Positions 7,765 to 17,809 of a DNA stretch of 64,000 nucleotides are shown one piece after another. The stretch is taken from contig NZ_JSWG01000012.1 in assembly GCF_000797465.1 (NCBI RefSeq), positions 1 through 64,000 on the forward strand. The letters run 5' to 3'. Under the pieces are notes generated by a model. The model saw only the letters and a program-made list of their open reading frames with translations, was not told the origin of the DNA and ran no database searches. Position 1 is the stretch's first letter. Every line of letters starts with the position of its first letter. Origin of the DNA: Psychroserpens jangbogonensis (GTDB lineage: Bacteria > Bacteroidota > Bacteroidia > Flavobacteriales > Flavobacteriaceae). Position numbers and translations under genes: made by a program.

Positions 7765-10734
7765 TTATTCCTCTTCTTTAGGAGCTTCACCTTTATCATT
7801 TAATGTATCATACATAATTGGTGTAGCAATAAACACAGACGAATATGTACCAACAACAACACCTATGATTAATGCAAATAATAACCCTCTTAGCGAATCT
7901 GCACCAAAAGTAAACATTGCTATTAACACCACTAATGTTGTTAACGATGTATTTAATGTTCTACTTAATGTACTGTTGATTGCAGAGTTAATATTAGTTC
8001 CACCTTTAAATCCTGCTCTTTCAGCAATCACTTCTCTAATTCTATCAAATACAACAACTGTATCATTTAAAGAGTAACCAATTACTGTTAAGATCGCTGC
8101 AATGAAGGCTTGATCAATCTCCATACTAAATGGCATGAACTTATAAAGTAAAGAGAAAATACCCAATACAATTATCACATCATGGAATACAGCTACAACT
8201 GCACCAATTGAGAATTGCCATCTTTTAAATCTGAATAAGATGTAAAGGAATACCACAACTAAAGACCCTAAAACTGCCCAGAATGATTCTTTTTTGATAT
8301 CATCGGCAATTGTTGGACTTACTTTACTTGATAATACTTTACCTACTCCATTTGTAGCTTCAGAGAATTCAGTATAAGAAATATCTGCTGGCAAGTAAGA
8401 CTGTAATCCATTAAATAACATGGTTTGAATTTCTTCATCTGCTTCAGCTGAATTTTCATCTACTTTATACTTCGTTGAAATCTTTAATTGATTAGCAGAA
8501 CCAATAGTTTTCACTTCAGCACTTCCAAATACGGCAGTTAAATCTTTTGCAACATCTTCAGAACTTACAGCTTTATCAAATCGTACTTGATAGGTTCTTC
8601 CTCCGACAAAATCAATACCTTGATCTAGTTTGTTAGTAAATAAAGACACCAAACTCACTACAATTAAAATACTAGAAATTACATAAGCAACTTTACGCTT
8701 AGAGATAAATTTGATATTTATATTCTTGAATAAGTTCTTAGTAATAGACGTAGAGAAATCTAAATTCTTTCCGCTGTTCACATACCAATCAACTAATAAA
8801 CGTGTAATAAATATTGCTGTAAACAATGATGTTACGATACCAATAAGTAAAGTGGTAGCGAAACCTTTAATAGGACCTGTACCAAATACAAATAATATTA
8901 AAGCTGTTAAACCTGTTGTAATGTTAGCATCTAAAATTGAAGATAAGGCATTTGCAAAACCATCTTTAACAGCTTCTTTCATTCCTTTACCTTTTCCTAT
9001 TTCTTCACGTATACGTTCAAAAATAAGCACGTTTGCATCCACAGACATACCAATTGTTAAAACGATACCAGCTAAACCAGGAAGTGTTAATACAGCTCCT
9101 AATCCAGAAAGCACACCAAAGATTAATAAGATGTTCAGCATTAAGGCGATATCAGCAAAAATACCAGCTTTACCATAGTACATAATCATCCATAGTAAGA
9201 CTAAAGACAATGCAATTAAGAATGACTTTGTACCACTCTCAATAGCTTCTTTTCCTAACGAAGGACCAACTTGATCCGCTTGAACGATATCTGCAGAAGC
9301 TGGTAACTTACCTGCTCTTAAAACGTTTGCTAAATCGACAGCTTCATTCACTGAGAAGTTTCCAGAGATTTCAGTATTTCCACCAGAAATAGCTCCATTT
9401 GATGCTGTTGGTGCAGAATATACAATATCATCTAATACAATCGCAATCTGAGATTTATTAGTAAATGCTCTACCAGTAATCTCTTCCCATACTTTAGCTC
9501 CTTTAGCATTCATCTGCATTGTAACAGATGGCTTATTCGTTACACTATATGATTGACGTGCATCAGTAATTACTGCTCCACTTAGTTCTGGCTCATCAGC
9601 TCTATTTCCTTTTAAAGTATATAAATCTACATACTCAACTCCAGTGTCAACATCTAAAGAAGGTAAACCAAAAGCGAATCTAATATTTCTTGCATCTGCA
9701 GGAAGGTTAGCTCTTACTTGAGGCATTTCAAGATAAGACTGTAATTTCTCTTTATCTTCTAATTTAATTCCAATCATTCCACCAGAACGTGGAGGTCCCA
9801 TCATATCAAATAATGGATTTACTTGAGCAACAGTTGTCGAATCAGTTGATGTATCACCTAATAAGTCATCAATTGTGCTATCTACAGAAGTTGAATCTTG
9901 TGTTTCAGCAGCTTCTTCTTTTTCATCAAGTCCTAAAACTTTTTTAAGTGTTTCATTTGATGCTACGAAGAAGTTTCCAATGGCTTGACCATTATCAACA
10001 TCCCAGAATTGTAATTGTGCAGTAGTTGTAATTAACTCTGTTGCACGTTTTACATCCTTAACACCTGGAAGCTCAACTAATACACGACCTGAGTTACCTA
10101 AACGTTGAATGTTTGGAGATGTCACACCAAACTGGTCAATACGTTTACGTAATACTTCGAAAGCAGAAACGATAGACTCATCTACTTTTTCTTCAATTTT
10201 AGCTTTCACTTCATCATCAGTCATATTGATGTTTATCACATCATCTAAACTTCTGTTAGCAAATATATCTGGAGAGGCTAATTTTTGATCTCCTTTGGTT
10301 GCATCCCATGCTTGGTAAAACGATTCTAAGTAAGATTCCTGCGCATCTTTCTGAAGTTCTTCAGCATCAGCTAAAGCTTTATTAAAAGCTGGATCTTTAC
10401 TTTTGTTTGCGAGACCACTTAAGATATCTTTTACTGAAATCTCTAAAATCACATTAAGTCCACCTTTAAGGTCAAGACCAAGATTCATCGATTTTTCTTT
10501 TACTTCTTTAAATGTGAAGTTTGCAACTCCTATATCAAATACTTCTTTACTTGAAAGAGAATCTAAATAGCGAACTTCAGCTTCGCTGATTGCTTCACTA
10601 TCTTGAAATTTACTTTCGGCATAGATTTTTGCCTCTTTTTCAACTTGGTTAGCTTTGAATGTAAATGATAATTGGTAAATACTTACCAATCCAAATAACA
10701 GTGCAAAAAGCTTTACTAATCCTTTGTTTTGCAT
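7765..10734 (-). CDS. secDF: Fused protein-export membrane protein SecDF
   Basis: This 989-residue SecD-SecF fusion is the usual Bacteroidetes form. It assists Sec translocation from the periplasmic side using the proton gradient. The SecD half is about 1-630: N-terminal TM at about 8-26, the P1 head near 180-250 (VLRKRIDQFGV, GRVLVELPGVKD), the DYSAPTASNG-type region near 440, then a TM bundle containing TIGMSVDANVLIFERIREE. The SecF half is about 650-989 (KVAYVISSILIVVSLVSL, GIDFVGGRTYQVRF, SLNDTVVVFDRIRE). Residues ~270-300 form a low-complexity acidic Ser/Thr/Asp insert within P1. It precedes no gene on its strand and stops at a shared terminator. Confidence 0.98.
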   Translation of the reverse strand: MQNKGLVKLFALLFGLVSIYQLSFTFKANQVEKEAKIYAESKFQDSEAISEAEVRYLDSLSSKEVFDIGVANFTFKEVKEKSMNLGLDLKGGLNVILEISVKDILSGLANKSKDPAFNKALADAEELQKDAQESYLESFYQAWDATKGDQKLASPDIFANRSLDDVININMTDDEVKAKIEEKVDESIVSAFEVLRKRIDQFGVTSPNIQRLGNSGRVLVELPGVKDVKRATELITTTAQLQFWDVDNGQAIGNFFVASNETLKKVLGLDEKEEAAETQDSTSVDSTIDDLLGDTSTDSTTVAQVNPLFDMMGPPRSGGMIGIKLEDKEKLQSYLEMPQVRANLPADARNIRFAFGLPSLDVDTGVEYVDLYTLKGNRADEPELSGAVITDARQSYSVTNKPSVTMQMNAKGAKVWEEITGRAFTNKSQIAIVLDDIVYSAPTASNGAISGGNTEISGNFSVNEAVDLANVLRAGKLPASADIVQADQVGPSLGKEAIESGTKSFLIALSLVLLWMIMYYGKAGIFADIALMLNILLIFGVLSGLGAVLTLPGLAGIVLTIGMSVDANVLIFERIREEIGKGKGMKEAVKDGFANALSSILDANITTGLTALILFVFGTGPIKGFATTLLIGIVTSLFTAIFITRLLVDWYVNSGKNLDFSTSITKNLFKNINIKFISKRKVAYVISSILIVVSLVSLFTNKLDQGIDFVGGRTYQVRFDKAVSSEDVAKDLTAVFGSAEVKTIGSANQLKISTKYKVDENSAEADEEIQTMLFNGLQSYLPADISYTEFSEATNGVGKVLSSKVSPTIADDIKKESFWAVLGSLVVVFLYILFRFKRWQFSIGAVVAVFHDVIIVLGIFSLLYKFMPFSMEIDQAFIAAILTVIGYSLNDTVVVFDRIREVIAERAGFKGGTNINSAINSTLSRTLNTSLTTLVVLIAMFTFGADSLRGLLFALIIGVVVGTYSSVFIATPIMYDTLNDKGEAPKEEE

Positions 10735-10770
10735 TACTTTAATTTTTTTAGGTCAAATTTTTAAAACGAG

Positions 10771-10803
10771 CAAATATATACTTTACTCCCGATTTGACAA
10801 TTA
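10771..10803 (-). promoter_or_regulatory. secDF promoter
   Basis: On the minus strand, TATATTTG (10778-10771) is preceded by TTG at a 19-base distance, matching the Bacteroidetes sigma-A pattern. It would give a leader of about 30 nt before the secDF ATG. Confidence 0.7.
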
Positions 10804-10953
10804 TTTTCAATGATTATATGCGTAATTGTGATAGCTTTTCGATTAAACACATATGGCTATCTTTTAAGTGAATGACTAAAGCGATAAACTACTTTGAGTC
10901 AATATATTTCGAAATTTTTAAGGATGTCTTAAGCTGTATAAGAAAATCTTTGC

Positions 10954-11592
10954 TTAGACTATTGATCCCATGAGCATTGGTCCTGCTCGAACCTCTGGGA
11001 TTTTGTTAGACTTATGATCTATAGTAATTCCAGAATATTTATGGAATTTATAGGCAACTTTTACTTGTTGTTCAAGATAATTAAAATCAACCGCCTTAGT
11101 ATTAGCATACGGATTAGTATTTGAAAGACGTTCATTATCTGTTTTATTCTCTAAACCAAGTTTTCCCGAAATGTTGAATACTGTATCAGATCCATTTTGG
11201 ATTTCATATACATCAAGATTATAGGCAACAGAGCTTTCTTTAGAAGGGATTTCAAAAGGGATGTTATTATTATCCGCTCCAGAATCGTTTAATTCGAATG
11301 TCTGTTCTTTTGAAAGTATCTTCTTTATACTTACAATATCAGTAGTACTGAAATAGGTGATTTTTAACTGACCACTTTCATTTTGAGACACCTGAACATC
11401 ATGTACACCAACTGTTTGCAACTGTTGTTTTACAGTCGCAATAGCATTTTGCGCTTCGTCACTTGTAACAGTTTCGCTGGTAAACTGTAATACTATTTCT
11501 TGATTAGGTGTAATGTTCTGCTCATGAGAAGCTATACCACCTAATAAGGCTAGAATTATGACTAAAGCACTAATGTACCATCTTTTATTCAT
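10954..11592 (-). CDS. Membrane-anchored SecD-P1-like protein of unknown function
   Basis: A 212-residue protein with one N-terminal hydrophobic segment (about 5-21, ISALVIILALLGGIA) that serves as signal anchor or uncleaved signal; the rest should be periplasmic. Residues ~32-98 resemble the P1 head of SecD: EIVLQFTS, then the helix AIATVKQQLQTVGV, then GQLKITYFSTTDI and a hydrophobic EQTFEL strand. The neighbouring SecDF has AFEVLRKRIDQFGV, GRVLVELPGVKDV and AQLQFWDV in the same order. The C-terminal half has no recognised domain. The gene lies between secDF and mdh on the same strand. A role beside SecDF is inferred from fold resemblance and position only. Confidence 0.75.
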   Translation of the reverse strand: MNKRWYISALVIILALLGGIASHEQNITPNQEIVLQFTSETVTSDEAQNAIATVKQQLQTVGVHDVQVSQNESGQLKITYFSTTDIVSIKKILSKEQTFELNDSGADNNNIPFEIPSKESSVAYNLDVYEIQNGSDTVFNISGKLGLENKTDNERLSNTNPYANTKAVDFNYLEQQVKVAYKFHKYSGITIDHKSNKIPEVRAGPMLMGSIV

Positions 11593-11596
11593 GAGC

Positions 11597-11604
11597 CAAA
11601 TATA
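11597..11604 (-). promoter_or_regulatory. -7 box next to the start of the SecD-P1-like gene
   Basis: TATATTTG on the minus strand ends 4 bases before the ATG at 11592. Transcription from it would start at or beside the ATG, predicting a leaderless mRNA. It abuts the mdh terminator. Confidence 0.5.
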
Positions 11605-11606
11605 TA

Positions 11607-11640
11607 AAAAAATAAAGACTGTATTTCTACAGTCTTTATT
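11607..11640 (-). terminator. mdh terminator
   Basis: A perfect 13-bp stem (11611-11623 with 11628-11640, loop TTTC) is followed on the minus strand by a T-rich tract. It ends the mdh transcript just before the promoter of the next gene. Confidence 0.9.
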
Positions 11641-11659
11641 TCAATGTATGTTATATGAA

Positions 11660-12586
11660 TTATAGTTCTAATAATCCGTTAGTTTTCTTTACACCTTCTG
11701 CACTTTCAATCATATGTGCTTTTTCAGCATCACTTAATGGTACATCAACAATACTTTCAATACCGTTTCTTCCAAGAATTACTGGAACACCAATACAAAG
11801 GTCATTTAAACCATACTCACCTTCTAATAATGTAGAACATGGGAACATTTTCTTCTGATCACAAGCAATAGCTTGAACTAATCCGCTTACTGCAGCTCCT
11901 GGAGCATACCATGCAGAAGTTCCTAATAACTTTGTTAATGTAGCACCACCTACTTTAGTATCTTCTTTTACCTGGTTTAAACGGTCTTCTGAAATAAACT
12001 CAGATACGTTAATACTGTTTCTAGTAGCATGAGATGTTAAAGGCACCATTCCTTTATCACTATGTCCACCTATAACCATTCCGTCAATATCGCTAATAGG
12101 AGCGTCTAAAGCTTCAGCCAATCTATATTTGAAACGAGCAGAATCTAAAGCGCCACCCATACCAATAATTCTATGTTTTGGTAAATCAGTAGTTTTGTGA
12201 ACTAAATATGTCATCGTATCCATTGGATTACTAACAACAATTATGATAGTATTTGGTGAATGTGCAACCAAACTAGAAGACACCGTTTTAACTATACCAG
12301 CATTAATACCAATAAGTTCTTCACGAGTCATTCCTGGTTTACGAGGAATACCAGAAGTAATCACACAAATATCACTATTTGATGTTTTTGAATAATCACT
12401 AGTACTACCTGTAATTTTAGTATCAAATCCGTTTAATGAGGCACATTGCATTAAGTCCATTGCTTTCCCTTCAGCATATCCTTCTTTAATGTCTAATATC
12501 ACGACTTCTGAAGCAAAGTTTTTAATTGCAATATATTCTGCACAACTTGCTCCAACTGCTCCTGCACCAACTACTGTTACTTTCAT
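11660..12586 (-). CDS. mdh: Malate dehydrogenase (LDH-like type)
   Basis: This 308-residue NAD-dependent malate dehydrogenase interconverts malate and oxaloacetate in the TCA cycle. The Rossmann glycine motif is VVGAGAVGAS (residues 4-13), with the acidic NAD-ribose residue in VVILDIKEG near 31. The substrate-binding loop carries R residues in GIPRKPGMTREE near 80-90, VVSNPMDTMTYL is near 117, and the catalytic His lies in MVIGGHSDKGMVP near 176. Length and motifs are those of the LDH-like MDH group used by Bacteroidetes. It has its own promoter and terminator. Confidence 0.97.
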   Translation of the reverse strand: MKVTVVGAGAVGASCAEYIAIKNFASEVVILDIKEGYAEGKAMDLMQCASLNGFDTKITGSTSDYSKTSNSDICVITSGIPRKPGMTREELIGINAGIVKTVSSSLVAHSPNTIIIVVSNPMDTMTYLVHKTTDLPKHRIIGMGGALDSARFKYRLAEALDAPISDIDGMVIGGHSDKGMVPLTSHATRNSINVSEFISEDRLNQVKEDTKVGGATLTKLLGTSAWYAPGAAVSGLVQAIACDQKKMFPCSTLLEGEYGLNDLCIGVPVILGRNGIESIVDVPLSDAEKAHMIESAEGVKKTNGLLEL

Positions 12587-12632
12587 ATTCTTATTTTTTA
12601 ATATTTTAAAATTGTGTTGTTATTTGAGTGTG

Positions 12633-12640
12633 CAAAATTA
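12633..12640 (-). promoter_or_regulatory. -7 box of mdh
   Basis: TAATTTTG on the minus strand matches TAnnTTTG and lies about 47 bp upstream of the mdh ATG. Confidence 0.6.
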
Positions 12641-12771
12641 CGAATTATTCTAGTCTTAAGGAAGAAAGTAAATAGATAATTCTTTCTGATTTTCTAATGG
12701 TATTTATTGTTTATTCAGTTTGAAATGAAAACCTTAAGGGTCTAAAATAGAAATCAAAGTTGCACCAACAG

Positions 12772-12800
12772 AAAGAGCTACCAAAATCTGGTAGCTCTTT
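12772..12800 (-). terminator. Hairpin after the 245-residue secreted protein gene
   Basis: A 12-bp stem, AAAGAGCTACCA (12772-12783) with TGGTAGCTCTTT (12789-12800), follows the stop of the gene at 12824-13561. The U-tract is short (three T), so termination is likely but not certain. Confidence 0.7.
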
Positions 12801-12823
12801 TATAACTGCTTAATATCTTAAAT

Positions 12824-13561
12824 TTATTTGATACTCATTTTGGTATACATAAATACATATTCACCTAGCATTTTCCATTTGACTCCCTTTTTAGGGTATT
12901 TCGCCATGAAATCAGCATTATCTCCAAACAAGCTATCGTAATAGTCTTTTAAATTTTTCTTTTCTAACCAAAAGATATCATCTCCTTTTTTGAAGTAATA
13001 GGACTTAGCCAAACCACCAGCAACATTAAAACCACCAATACCGAGGCCTGTAGTTTTTTTCGCCATAGGATCTCCATAAACTTCAATAAAAGAACTAAAC
13101 TTGGCATTAATTAACTGCATCAGTAGTTCTCTTTCATCTTTTTTGTTTTTTAAAGAGACCGTCTGCTTTTTAAAAAAGATAAACCCCTTATCTATTAAAT
13201 CAGATTGTAAGTCTTGATTTTCCCATTGACGAGCGTCAAATATATGACTTGTTGTTTTTGTGAATTTCTCAAATCCTCCAGGAAACAAATACATTTCTTT
13301 AATTTCTGTTGCATTAAATTCACTCTTTTTACCCGTAATACTGTCTTTAAGTTTTACATAATAAATCTGTCCTTTTTTTCTATCAACATCGTCTCTAAAA
13401 CCTTTAATAACGTTTCCGTTTTCTAAAATAACGGTTGAAACTACATTAGGAGAGTAGCTATTAAAAACAGGCTCAAACATAAGCATATCAACCTTTTTGT
13501 CTTGAGCATTACCAATGCATACTGTGGCAATTAAAAATGCGCTTAAAAATCTTAATTTCAT
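12824..13561 (-). CDS. Secreted protein of unknown function
   Basis: A 245-residue protein with a signal peptide at about 1-19 (FLSAFLIATVCIGNAQ). The mature part has beta-rich stretches such as VVSTVILENGNVIKGFRDDV and QIYYVKLKDSITGKKSEFNATEIKEMYLFPGG, a pattern common in Bacteroidetes periplasmic or outer-membrane-associated proteins of unknown role. A Lys/Phe-rich tail ends in KWKMLGEYVFMYTKMSIK. It stands alone, with a terminator on its 3' side and gyrB upstream. Confidence 0.75.
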   Translation of the reverse strand: MKLRFLSAFLIATVCIGNAQDKKVDMLMFEPVFNSYSPNVVSTVILENGNVIKGFRDDVDRKKGQIYYVKLKDSITGKKSEFNATEIKEMYLFPGGFEKFTKTTSHIFDARQWENQDLQSDLIDKGFIFFKKQTVSLKNKKDERELLMQLINAKFSSFIEVYGDPMAKKTTGLGIGGFNVAGGLAKSYYFKKGDDIFWLEKKNLKDYYDSLFGDNADFMAKYPKKGVKWKMLGEYVFMYTKMSIK

Positions 13562-13673
13562 ATTATTTTATTTTTCTTATTAGTTAATAGTAGCCAATGA
13601 TACAGATTAAATCGCTGTAAACGAATAAAATATACAGATAATTCTTACAGTGATTTAAGTGTAAGAACTAATA

Positions 13674-13706
13674 AAAAAGGCGCTTATAATTATAAGCGCC
13701 TTTTTA
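13674..13706 (-). terminator. gyrB terminator
   Basis: Arms GGCGCTTATA and TATAAGCGCC form a near-perfect palindrome (13679-13700) flanked by A and T runs. On the minus strand it is followed by a U-tract just past the gyrB stop. Confidence 0.9.
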
Positions 13707-13722
13707 CTTTAATGATTATAAA

Positions 13723-15678
<1,956 letters not shown>

Positions 15679-15707
15679 TTATTTATTTTGAATTATACGT
15701 CGCATAA

Positions 15708-15732
15708 AAAAAGATGCACTAAGCATCCTTTT
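15708..15732 (-). terminator. Terminator-like hairpin in the gyrB leader
   Basis: On the minus strand AAAGGATGC and GCATCTTTT pair (one G-T wobble, loop TTAGT) and run into a T-run. It lies between the gyrB -7 box and the ATG, so it could act as an attenuator. It is not needed to end asnB, which has its own hairpin at 15902-15927. Confidence 0.5.
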
Positions 15733-15741
15733 GAATACAAA

Positions 15742-15749
15742 CAAAGATA
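15742..15749 (-). promoter_or_regulatory. -7 box of gyrB
   Basis: TATCTTTG on the minus strand matches TAnnTTTG. It would give a leader of about 65 nt that includes the hairpin at 15708-15732. Confidence 0.6.
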
Positions 15750-15901
15750 CGAAATCAGAAGGCTTTTTAAAAGCTTTTTATTGAATGAGATCAATAATTA
15801 TCAACATTTGTTAATTACTCAAAAGTGTCTTAAATCGAATAAAAAATAGCTTAAAATGAATTTTGTTGCTTTTTAACATCTTCGGAAAAGTGCTAAAAAC
15901 A

Positions 15902-15927
15902 CAAAATCTCGCAGAAGCGAGATTTTG
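15902..15927 (-). terminator. asnB terminator
   Basis: Arms CAAAATCTCGC (15902-15912) and GCGAGATTTTG (15917-15927) form an 11-bp stem with loop AGAA, located 40 bp past the asnB stop. Confidence 0.8.
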
Positions 15928-15966
15928 ATTTCAATTATTAATACTAATAGGCTCTAATTATACCTT

Positions 15967-17628
15967 TTAATAAGCTTTATCGTGAACTTTAGAAACAGCT
16001 CTTCCTGAAGGGTCATTCATATTTTTAAATGCCTCATCCCACTCTAATGCAATTTGTGTACTACAAGCTACACTAGCTTCTTGTGGAACAGATAAAGCAG
16101 CTGCATCACTAGGGAAATGCTCCGCAAAAATTGTTCTGTAATAAAACTCTTCTTTGTTAGCAGGCGTTTGTAATGGAAACTTATATTTGGCATTTGCCAA
16201 TTGCTCATCAGAAACTTCAGCATCTACCACTTCTTTTAAAGTATCAATCCAACTATAACCTACGCCATCACTAAACTGTTCTTTTTGTCTCCAAGCTACA
16301 CTTTCAGGTAACATATCTTCAAACGCTTTTCTAAGCACCCATTTTTCCATACGTTCGCCATTAATCATCTTATCTTTAGGATTGATCCTCATAGCCACAT
16401 CCATAAATTCTTTGTCTAAAAAAGGAACACGTCCTTCAATTCCCCAAGCAGCTAAACTTTTATTTGCTCTTAAGCAATCGTACATGTGTAGTTTTTCTAA
16501 TTTACGAACCGTTTCTTCATGAAACTCTTGAGCATTTGGTGCTTTATGGAAATACAAATAACCACCAAGTAATTCATCGGCTCCTTCACCAGACAATACC
16601 ATTTTAATTCCCATTGACTTAATAACACGAGCCATTAAATACATTGGCGTACTTGACCGAATAGTAGTAATATCATAAGTCTCAAGGTTATATATGACAT
16701 CTTTTATTGCGTCTAAACCTTCTTGAATGGTAAATTTTATTTCGTGATGCACTGTACCAATATGATCTGCTACTTTTTGTGCTGCAGCCAAATCTGGCGA
16801 ACCTTCTAATCCTACAGAGAAACTGTGTAATTGTGGCCACCATGCTTCGGACTTATCATCAGATTCAATTCGTTTTTGTGCATATTTTTTTGCTATTGCA
16901 GACGTGATAGACGAATCTAATCCACCAGATAATAAAACACCATAAGGTACATCACTCATTAATTGTCTATGAACGGCAGCTTCAAGCGCTTCCTTAATTT
17001 CAGCAATACTTGTTTCGTTATCTTTTACGGCATTATAGTCTGTCCAATCACGCTTATACCATTGCACAAACTTGCCATCTTTACTACTCAAATAATGTCC
17101 AGGAGGAAATAATTCAATTTTTGTACATACGCCTTCCAAAGCTTTTAATTCTGAAGCGACATAAAAGGTTCCATTTTGATCCCAACCAATATATAATGGA
17201 ATAATGCCCATATGATCGCGAGCAATAAAATACTCGTCTTTCTCGACATCATAAATAGCGAAGCCAAAAATACCATTAAGTTCGTCTAAAAAACTCACTC
17301 CCTTTTCTTGGTACAAAGCCAAAATTACTTCGCAATCACTTTCGGTTTGAAATTGATAAGAAGGAAACTGTTTACGCAACTCACGATGGTTATAAATCTC
17401 TCCATTAGCTGCTAAAATGAGTTGTTTATCTTCGCTCAATAAAGGTTGTTTACCTGAAGCTGGATCAACAATTGCTAATCGCTCATGAGCCATTATGGTT
17501 TTTTCATCACTATATATTCCACTCCAATCTGGTCCACGATGACGAATACGTTTAGCCATCTCCAATAACTGAGGTCTTAATTCTTCTGATTTCTGTTTTA
17601 GATCAAACGCACATACAATTCCGCACAT
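15967..17628 (-). CDS. asnB: Asparagine synthetase B (glutamine-hydrolysing)
   Basis: This 553-residue enzyme makes asparagine from aspartate, glutamine and ATP. The start at 17628 is chosen because it gives MCGIVCAF, where the Cys after the removed Met is the glutaminase nucleophile; a longer in-frame start at 17664 would bury it. The N-terminal class II glutaminase domain is about 1-200 (RHRGPDWSG, HERLAIVDP, NGEIYNHRELR, SDCEVILALY). The synthetase domain has the PP-loop LLSGGLDSSI near 235 and VLSGEGADELLGGY near 340. Length matches E. coli AsnB. Confidence 0.97.
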   Translation of the reverse strand: MCGIVCAFDLKQKSEELRPQLLEMAKRIRHRGPDWSGIYSDEKTIMAHERLAIVDPASGKQPLLSEDKQLILAANGEIYNHRELRKQFPSYQFQTESDCEVILALYQEKGVSFLDELNGIFGFAIYDVEKDEYFIARDHMGIIPLYIGWDQNGTFYVASELKALEGVCTKIELFPPGHYLSSKDGKFVQWYKRDWTDYNAVKDNETSIAEIKEALEAAVHRQLMSDVPYGVLLSGGLDSSITSAIAKKYAQKRIESDDKSEAWWPQLHSFSVGLEGSPDLAAAQKVADHIGTVHHEIKFTIQEGLDAIKDVIYNLETYDITTIRSSTPMYLMARVIKSMGIKMVLSGEGADELLGGYLYFHKAPNAQEFHEETVRKLEKLHMYDCLRANKSLAAWGIEGRVPFLDKEFMDVAMRINPKDKMINGERMEKWVLRKAFEDMLPESVAWRQKEQFSDGVGYSWIDTLKEVVDAEVSDEQLANAKYKFPLQTPANKEEFYYRTIFAEHFPSDAAALSVPQEASVACSTQIALEWDEAFKNMNDPSGRAVSKVHDKAY

Positions 17629-17756
17629 AACTAAATTTCTTTTTTGATTATTAATAGAATACAAATATCAATTATAAGTTTAATATTTAAAACATAAAGC
17701 ATAATTTAACTTACACTTTGTAACCAAAAAGTCAATTTTAATACTAAAAATAATTC

Positions 17757-17785
17757 TTTGACTAAAATTCAGATTCTTAACTTTG
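17757..17785 (+). promoter_or_regulatory. Consensus promoter of the YCF48-like gene
   Basis: TTTG (17757-17760), 17 bases, then TAACTTTG (17778-17785) is a full match to the Bacteroidetes vegetative promoter. The ATG follows 24 bp downstream. Confidence 0.85.
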
Positions 17786-17809
17786 TAATTTGAAAGTAGA
17801 AATAAGCTC

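Noticed and set aside
17629-17664. Longer N-terminus of AsnB
   Set aside because: Glutaminase activity needs Cys directly after the initiator Met; only the 17628 start provides it.
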